Part shown: positions 57,798 to 64,000 of the stretch, piece by piece | Layout of the letters: every line of letters starts with the position of its first letter | Numbering within the stretch: the first letter of the stretch is position 1 | Assembly: GCA_019925795.1 (NCBI GenBank) | Contig: CM034313.1 | Span: forward strand, 3,876,501 to 3,940,500 | Source of the DNA: Dendrobium chrysotoxum | Lineage: Eukaryota; Streptophyta; Magnoliopsida; Asparagales; Orchidaceae | Length of the DNA: 64,000 nucleotides | Reading direction: 5' to 3' | Notes under the pieces: generated by a model | The model's database searches: none | Seen by the model: only the letters and a program-made list of their open reading frames with translations | What the model was told of the DNA's origin: nothing | Position numbers and translations under genes: made by a program

Positions 57798-59251
57798 TTA
57801 CAAATTAAACCCATAGAAAAGAAATGCAAGAAAGAAAAGCAAAGCCTCATTAGAAATGAGTGAAACTGGGACAACTGGGACATGTATAACCGGTTCTAAC
57901 AACATCATAAAAGAGTTAGAATAAGCCTCAATAGTGGAAACTACGACTGACCCAATATGCACAACACCCATGGGTAAAGAAAGATGACAGCCTCCAGAAT
58001 GAACATCAGCAACCTCATCAACTAAAGTAGGTGAAAGAATGGGGGTAGCTATAAGATTAATATTACAGTTATTAGCCTCCATGCCCTCACTAGCCAAAGG
58101 CACCACAACCATACCCTCAACAGTAGAATCTACGACATCCCCATACCCAATAGGCATAATACCCATGGGTAAAGAAGGATGACAACCTCTAGGATGAACA
58201 TCAACAACCTCATCAACTAAAGTAGGTGAAAGAATGGGGGTAGCTATAACATTAATTTTATAGTTATTAGCCTCCAAGCCCTCACTAGCTAAAGGCACAA
58301 CAACCTCATCATCATTAACAAGAATAGTATTCAAGGGAGCATTATCTACACCACCATTGCCCCCAATAATCCCAATGCCAACAATATCAGAATGGACAAT
58401 ATCCACAGCAGAGATAGTTTCATTACACAATGCCACATTAGGAACAGAAGAATCAGGAATTCTAGCATTAATATCTAAATTATCCAAGTTATTCAAACCC
58501 CCCAGCATTTCCAACAGAAATACCATTAGCAGCACTCGGCTGGGCAGTGGAGAGAAGAGGTCGACAATCACTTAGCACATGCCCAATAATTTTACACTTA
58601 GCACAAAATGGAGGAAATTCCTCCATAATAATAGTTTAAATGTAACCAAATTCTTTTGGACCTAGCCAAACTTTATCAGAATATTTTTAGTAATATCAAG
58701 CAAGACCAAAACATGCGCAAGAGAAAAGTGTGACCCCGTAGAGGTAGCATTATCCACCTTTAATGGCCGACCAAAGAGCGATCCAAGGCCATGAAATATG
58801 TGAGGAGAGAACAAGTGTGGGCGGAGGTTTGGGAATGAAACCCATATAGGAATAACTAGAGATTCCACAACAATGTCACAAAGAGGGGACCATTTAGTCA
58901 ACTTCATATAACAATTGTTAACAAGATTAGATCAATGGCAGAAAAAATGACTATAATCCAATAATGTAATAGAGAAATCAACTTGAAGCTTAAGCTTGAA
59001 AAAAACCTATGGATAGAGTCAAGGGAAGGGCGATGAGAGGGAAAAAAACCAACTAATGCATATTAAAAAGGAGCAGCGAGTGCCAAAATCTCTTCCTCCG
59101 ATATCCACAGAGACGAAAGACCATGAAAAGATGAAGATTTTAGTTCCAGAAAATCCACATCATTGGAAATACCAGAGAGAGCCTCAATGATAAACTGAGA
59201 TTTGGTCGGATCATCTAAAAAATCATGGTAGACCAAATGATTCACCACCAT
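57798..59251 (-). pseudogene. LINE E ORF1
   Basis: ATG at 59251 (MVVNHLVYHDFLDD). LSSLWISEEEILALAAPF ties it to LINE B. DUF4283 end: VIPIWVSFPNLRPHLFSP, GLGSLFGRPLKVDNAT. The zinc knuckle is intact: CAKCKIIGHVLSDC (about 58600-58560). The C-terminal region (58571-57798) is one open frame with a 65-residue tandem duplication. A stop at 59063 and shifts near 59000 and 58660 disable the protein. Confidence 0.8.
57936..58305 (-). repeat. In-frame 195-bp tandem duplication in LINE E ORF1
   Basis: Two copies offset by exactly 195 bp (ACCCATGGGTAAAG at 57966 and 58161), encoding VVVPLASEGLEANN... and VVVPLASEGMEANN... versions. The multiple-of-three length kept the frame. Confidence 0.9.
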
Positions 59252-59432
59252 TTCGGCCAAGAGGCCGTAGGTGGATGAATCAAAAGAAAAAAGGATAAAC
59301 CATAGAATAAAACGAAGAGGAGGAGCTTCGCTGAAATTTGAACAAGGGCTGGCCAGTGCCACTGAGCAGGCGTTGGGGAAACCCTAGCGAAGCGGGAGTG
59401 GGCTTGAGAGGGAGCGGGGGTCTATTGGATTT

Positions 59433-60213
59433 TATTAAAAATGAGTTATAGTTACTTTTTAGGGTTTTTATATTTCCATGTTAAATGACCTTAGAATTTA
59501 TGTTATGCTCATAATTATAATTATTGAATGAGTTATAACAAAGTTACATTCACTAATTACGATGGAAGAATCCTAATAGTGGAGAGGGGATGGGGGGAAA
59601 GAGGGCGACTATCTTCATATAATTTCATTTATTCATTTATTTATTTTATAATATACTGCAATTAATTTTTTTTCCTATAAAGTTTCTCTCTTATGTCAAT
59701 GCAATTTATTTATGTTTCAGTCCAATAGATATGCAATGGAAATTTAATCTCTCATATTTTTTTTCTAGATGGCTTATGGTGTGAGTCTCCTTCCCAGATT
59801 TATCACTTTTATGTTTGGTCAGTGGAATAAGTTGATCACTGGCTCAACAAGGCCAAGATTGACTGATTAGGGCTAATTAGGACCTGAGGCCATAGCGAAT
59901 ATAGGGCAAGGCAATCATTTTTCTACTGCCACTGACACCATCCCATGATTCCCATCACCAAATCCTATGTAGTCCACCCCTTTTATTCATATTATCCACC
60001 ACCACCATCATAGACTATTTTGTCTATATATCCATATCCTTATTACTAACAGTATTGTTATTGCCCATGTTAATCAAAACCATTGTTAATTTTGTGTGGA
60101 ATCTGATTGTGCCGATCAATCAAGATGTAGGGTTTCCTTAGACCTCAATTTTGTCAGTTGAGCTCGTAATGGGGTTACGAGGGGTCCTTCCCCTGCTTAA
60201 ATTTTTTATTTTT
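59433..60213. other. No gene seen
   Basis: AT-rich with a few pyrimidine-rich and CCACCACCACCATC stretches (near 60000). No open frame or terminal repeat recognised. Confidence 0.4.
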
Positions 60214-60696
60214 CCATACAATCGTACAATGCTATGGTACTATATTATCTAGTTGGAGGTAGATAGAGAGTGGAGAGCTACAATGTTGCAGACCTTGATG
60301 TTATGATGCTGTCAGGCAAATTGAAGATAGAGAGTGGAGTACCCCGGTACTCCAAACTTGGTGCTGCAACACTGTGAGGAGGGTTGCACAATTTATTTTC
60401 TCATTTTTTATTAAGGGTTGCATCCCTTAATGGTTTTTAATGGGGTTCTCTTTATTACTTTATGTTAGAGAATGGTGTAAGGGTGGTGTAAAGGTGAAGA
60501 CAGAAAAGGAGCGAGTGAGAAAGAAGAGTGATCTGTACTATTTCTACCAATTTTCATAGTGAATTTCTTGGGGTGTTGTGGCTCACTATAATTTTTCTAA
60601 ATTTTGAGTTTTTCCACGTTAAATCCTTGTGTTCTTCCTTTTTGCTATATTTTATCTTTCTTTTTTGTGTTCATTATGTGGCTTACTTCTCCAACA
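60214..60696 (+). repeat. Copia 5' LTR
   Basis: Shares GGGTTGCATCCCTTA and TTGCTATATTTTATCTTTCTT-like stretches with 62328-62778. Confidence 0.7.
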
Positions 60697-60754
60697 ACTA
60701 GTATCAGAGCCATATTTTTCTGTTCAAGTGGGAGTAATAACTAACTAAGTAAGA

Positions 60755-62327
60755 TACAAGATTGAGAAGTTCAATAGTTTGAACTTTGCATTCTGTAAGA
60801 TGCATATTGAAGATTCGTTATACTGGAATAAGTTGTATTTGCCATTGGAAGGAATCACCAACAAGCCATATTAAATGGCTATGGAAGAGTGGGAGGTTCT
60901 TGACTAGACAACCTAGGTTTGATTTGACTTTCACTTTTCTCATCTATTACATTAAACATTATAAATGAGAAGATTAGAGTTGATCTCATAGTTATGTTGA
61001 CTAAGATGTATGAGAAATTGTCAGCCACAAACAAAGTATTCTTGATGAAGAAATTATTCAATATAAAAATATTAGACAACACTTTAATGACAAAATACCT
61101 GAATACTCTGAACATTATGATGAGTCAATTTTTATTTTAATTAGCATTAAGTTTGATGATGATCTGAGAGTGTTATTGTTGTTATCTTCATTACTAGATA
61201 GCGGGGATAGCGTAGTTTCTACTATGAATAATTCTTCAAGAAGTTCAAAGTTAAATATTAAGGATATTGTGGGGTATAGTACTTAACAAAGAGTTAAGCA
61301 AGAAAGTGAACGAATCTTCAAATTCTACTGTGAATGTTGAAGCTATAGGAAGGAGTTTAAAAGAAATCCAAATAAAGGAAGATGTAAATTAAAGAGAGAA
61401 AAGTATACTTCAAGTAGAGTGAAACTTGTGTGCTAGATGTGTGAAAAGAGTCACTTGAAGAAAGACTATATTGTTCTAAAGAAGGCTAGTGGTGGAAGTC
61501 AAGATAAAAGTCACTTTGTAAATGTATCTACAGAAGAGTTTTAATCAGATTTTTTAATTTTATATCCATATAATTTTAAAAATTGGGTTATAGATTCATG
61601 TGCTTCATTTCATACAATTTCTAACAAGAAGGTATTCAAGAACTATACTTAAGATAATATGGGCAAAGTAAATATAGGAGATAGCAAGTCGTACAACATT
61701 ATAGGACATGGAGATATTAATAACAGCATGGAGATATTAATAACAGCATGACAGATGATTCAACTTGGAGACTCAAGGATGTTTGGCATATTCCTTATCC
61801 AAGAAAAAATTAGTTTTGGCGAGTCAGCTTGTAAACTTAGGCCATGTGACATCATTCACAGGATATTTATGAAAGGTGATAAAAAAAGGCTATGATTATA
61901 GATCATAGCATCATTAAAGGTACCCTTTATGTTATCAATAAAAGATGAAATTTTATTGGAGTAGTTGACTCAGATGTTGATGAAGGTCTTTGGCATCATA
62001 GGCTTGGATAGATGAGCAAGAAATGCATGCATTCAATTCTTATGAGAGAAAAGCTTCCATCTTTAAAATCAATAAATTTAGATTTTTGTGAAGATTGTGT
62101 ATATATGGAAAGCAACACAAGATCAGCTTCTCAAAGACTAGTTCAAAGGTGAAGTTAAAGAAGTTGGTGTTAGTGAATACTAATATATAAGATTCTGTTC
62201 AAATTTCTTCTAAAGGAGGGTCCATATATTCTATCACTTTTATTGATGCTCACAACAGAAAGGTATGGATGTACTTTTTAGAACATAAGTTAGATGTGTT
62301 TGATGTTTTCAAGATGTTTTCATATAA
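60755..62327 (+). pseudogene. Copia gag-protease-integrase remnant
   Basis: Gag starts near 60755 with KIEKFNSLNFAFCKMHIED. The nucleocapsid zinc-knuckle region is at about 61430-61480 (MCEKSHLKKDY, first and last Cys lost). Protease near 61589 reads VIDSCASFHTI, where DSGAS is expected, so the flap Gly is Cys. The pre-integrase region (61985-62150) shows LWHHRLG and FCEDCVYMES. The integrase core begins at about 62205 with SKGGSIYSITFIDAHNRKVW and stops at the 3' LTR. Frames are broken throughout. Confidence 0.78.
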
Positions 62328-62778
62328 CCATACAACACCGTGATAATGTGTACCAGAGCACTGCGATGCTATATTGTCTAGTTGACAGAGAGCAGAGTGT
62401 TGTCGTGCTCTAAACCTATGATGTTGTGAGACAAACTAAAGATAGAGCATGGAGAGTTGCAGCTCTCTAAGGTGGGCTTGCAATTTTCTTTCTCATTTTT
62501 CATGAAGGGTTGCATCCCTTAGTAGTTTTAGTGGGTTTCTCTTTAATTGCTCATGTTAAAGAATAGTGTAAGGGTGGGTGAAGAGCGATAATGAGAGAGT
62601 GAGAGAAAAATGAGATTTGTACTATTTCTTTCAATTTTCATAATAAATTTCTTAGTGGTGTGGCTCCATGTTTTTTATCCTGAATTATGTTTTTTCTAAG
62701 TTGAATCTTAGTGTTGTTTCTTTTTGCTATATTTTATCTTTCTTATTTGTGTTTGCTACATGATTTACTTTCCCAACA
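62328..62778 (+). repeat. Copia 3' LTR
   Basis: Partner of the LTR at 60214-60696; follows integrase sequence without RT. Confidence 0.7.
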
Positions 62779-64000
62779 ACCACATCAAGCTAGAACATAT
62801 ACACCCACAGAGTAGAGGGGTTAGGAGTCATCATCATTAGAGGATCTTCAGATGTACATAGAGTCTGAGGGTGACTCATAAGTTTGAAATGTTAATTTCT
62901 TTTTATTTATTTAGTTTGATGAACTTATAATGATATCTGAATTTTAATATTTTATGTATATTTAATCCCTCTAGGAAGCCCACACATAAAATCAGGGACA
63001 TCATCAGAAGTAAGTATGATGCTCCATTTTTTATCTTGGAAGAAAATCACACAGGATATTTAGGATATGTAGTTCTAAGAGTTTGAGGTACATCGATAGT
63101 AATTACCATGAGTATACATGTTTTTATACTATGAATAGTAACATCTTTTACATTTTTTTAAATAAAAAGTTTTCAGGTGGTTGCCTCAACATATTTTCAG
63201 GATACAAAACAATTTTGAGAAGAGAGGTTCAAATCGCATGTGAGATGTATTTACTGACATCAGAAAGTCAGCCAAGCACCCCTTGTGGATTGATGAGAGT
63301 GTTTGGGAAAAATTGAGTAGAGCCTAGGGCGCCCCATATTATACTAGGAGGAGGGAGTAGAATAAGAAGAATAGAGCTTCTAACTATAGGGGCTTTGAGA
63401 GCTCCCTCAATACTGATAATTTAATGCCTCATATCAAGCATAAGCAACATCAGATAAAATCTTAACTCTTATTACACAAAAGGTCAACCAACTTCATACA
63501 CTTTTTTTTTGTTTATTGTCTTTGTTGTGATTGAAAAATATAGTTTTGAAAAGTGTTTAATTTTCTTTGGAAAATATTTAATTTTTGGAATTTAAATTTT
63601 ATAATCGAACACTTATTATGAATGATATATCACCTCGAAAGGTGAACATATCGTTCCCTAATAGGTTCAGATTACAAATCTTGATTTATCCTGATTATCG
63701 TAGTCAAACTCAAGGAGAAACAACATATGATATCAAAAGATCAAAATGATGTTAAATCCAATGTTTAACTATAATAATTTAGTAAAGAGATCATTAATTT
63801 TATAATCAAGATCACGATAATAGTACGATATATCTTTCCAAGGAAAGAGGATATCGCCTGTTATCGATCATTTGAAAATGACGATAATGATCGTTGACTT
63901 TTGAATTTCCCAAAGATAATTAATTAAAGTTTTGAAAAAGCTTAATTTTGAAATCTGGTCTGGGTTTCTAAATCTCCTACGAGCACAAGCCCTTGTAGTT
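62779..64000. other. No gene seen
   Basis: AT-rich DNA. A 77-codon open frame at 63083-63316 has no recognisable content. No LTR, TIR or RNA gene was identified. Confidence 0.4.

Larger units (their letters stand above)
57656..59420 (-). mobile_element. LINE E, ORF1-only LINE (HAL1-like)
   Basis: TCTATTAGATTT at 57644-57655 and TCTATTGGATTT at 59421-59432 form a 12-bp duplication with one mismatch. The minus strand has 5' UTR, ORF1, then directly the shared 3' motif TTAATGCGTAGGCCCCG with GGGTTTT and a (TAAAA)n tail. There is no ORF2 sequence at all. Since both ends and a TSD are present, it was copied in trans by another LINE rather than truncated. Confidence 0.82.
60214..62778 (+). mobile_element. 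Internally deleted Ty1/copia retrotransposon
   Basis: Diverged LTRs at about 60214-60696 and 62328-62778, both beginning near CCATACAA and ending CCAACA. After the first comes TAGTATCAGAGCC, a one-base variant of the initiator-Met tRNA site. Inside are gag, protease and the start of integrase, then the 3' LTR follows at once; RT and RNase H are missing. The left LTR edge and TSD are uncertain. Strong LTR divergence indicates an old insertion. Confidence 0.8.

Noticed and set aside
63083..63316. 77-codon frame near the window end
   Set aside because: No recognisable motif, and the length is within chance for this DNA.

Overview
This is plant nuclear DNA: AT-rich, gene-poor, and full of transposons of plant type. 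These include L1-clade LINEs with a DUF4283 plus zinc-knuckle ORF1, Ty1/copia remnants primed by initiator-Met tRNA, hAT-like, Mutator-like and CACTA-like DNA elements, and long (TA)n and (GA)n microsatellites. The species cannot be named from the sequence alone. No rRNA, tRNA or CRISPR array was recognised.

The host genes that stand out are repeated copies of one gene on the minus strand. Each intact copy encodes a 177-residue protein that looks like the seventh-largest subunit of plant RNA polymerase IV/V (NRPD7/NRPE7, Rpb7/RpoE family). Three copies are uninterrupted (9568-10101, 27682-28215, 45165-45698) and three are decayed (about 2405-2808, 25196-25698, 36905-37257). The flanking DNA repeats with them. 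Each unit has, in plus-strand order: a left spacer, the gene, a conserved leader with a CTATAAATAG TATA box, a (GA)n tract, a spacer with a minisatellite of about 40 bp period, and an exon-like block. The core unit is about 5 kb once transposons are removed. The locus is therefore a tandem segmental duplication that transposons later expanded.

Layout. 1-3.4 kb: decayed unit 0. 3.5-6.5 kb: two hAT-like elements, one with a GGTACC-rich minisatellite and one with a hAT dimerisation-domain relic. 6.8-7.3 kb: the last two exons of an unidentified gene. 8.6-9.3 kb: a TIR element holding a GC-rich, coding-like insert. 9.5-17.9 kb: unit 1, carrying a Mutator-like MITE, a 5'-truncated LINE and a gag-only copia element. 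17.9-24.7 kb: LINE A (minus). 24.7-26.9 kb: decayed unit 2. 26.9-36.9 kb: unit 3 with LINE B (minus). 36.9-45 kb: truncated unit 4 with LINE C (plus). 45-50 kb and 56.7-57.2 kb: unit 5, split by LINE D (plus). 57.2-59.4 kb: CACTA-like fragment and LINE E, an ORF1-only LINE. 60.2-62.8 kb: an internally deleted copia element. The ends of the window hold nothing clear.

Pol IV and Pol V drive RNA-directed DNA methylation, which silences transposons. A tandem family of subunit-7-like genes that is itself packed with dead LINEs is the most interesting feature here. All five LINEs are defective, but they share a 3' terminal hairpin-like motif with unrelated simple-repeat tails. Paralogous units supply empty sites for several insertions.
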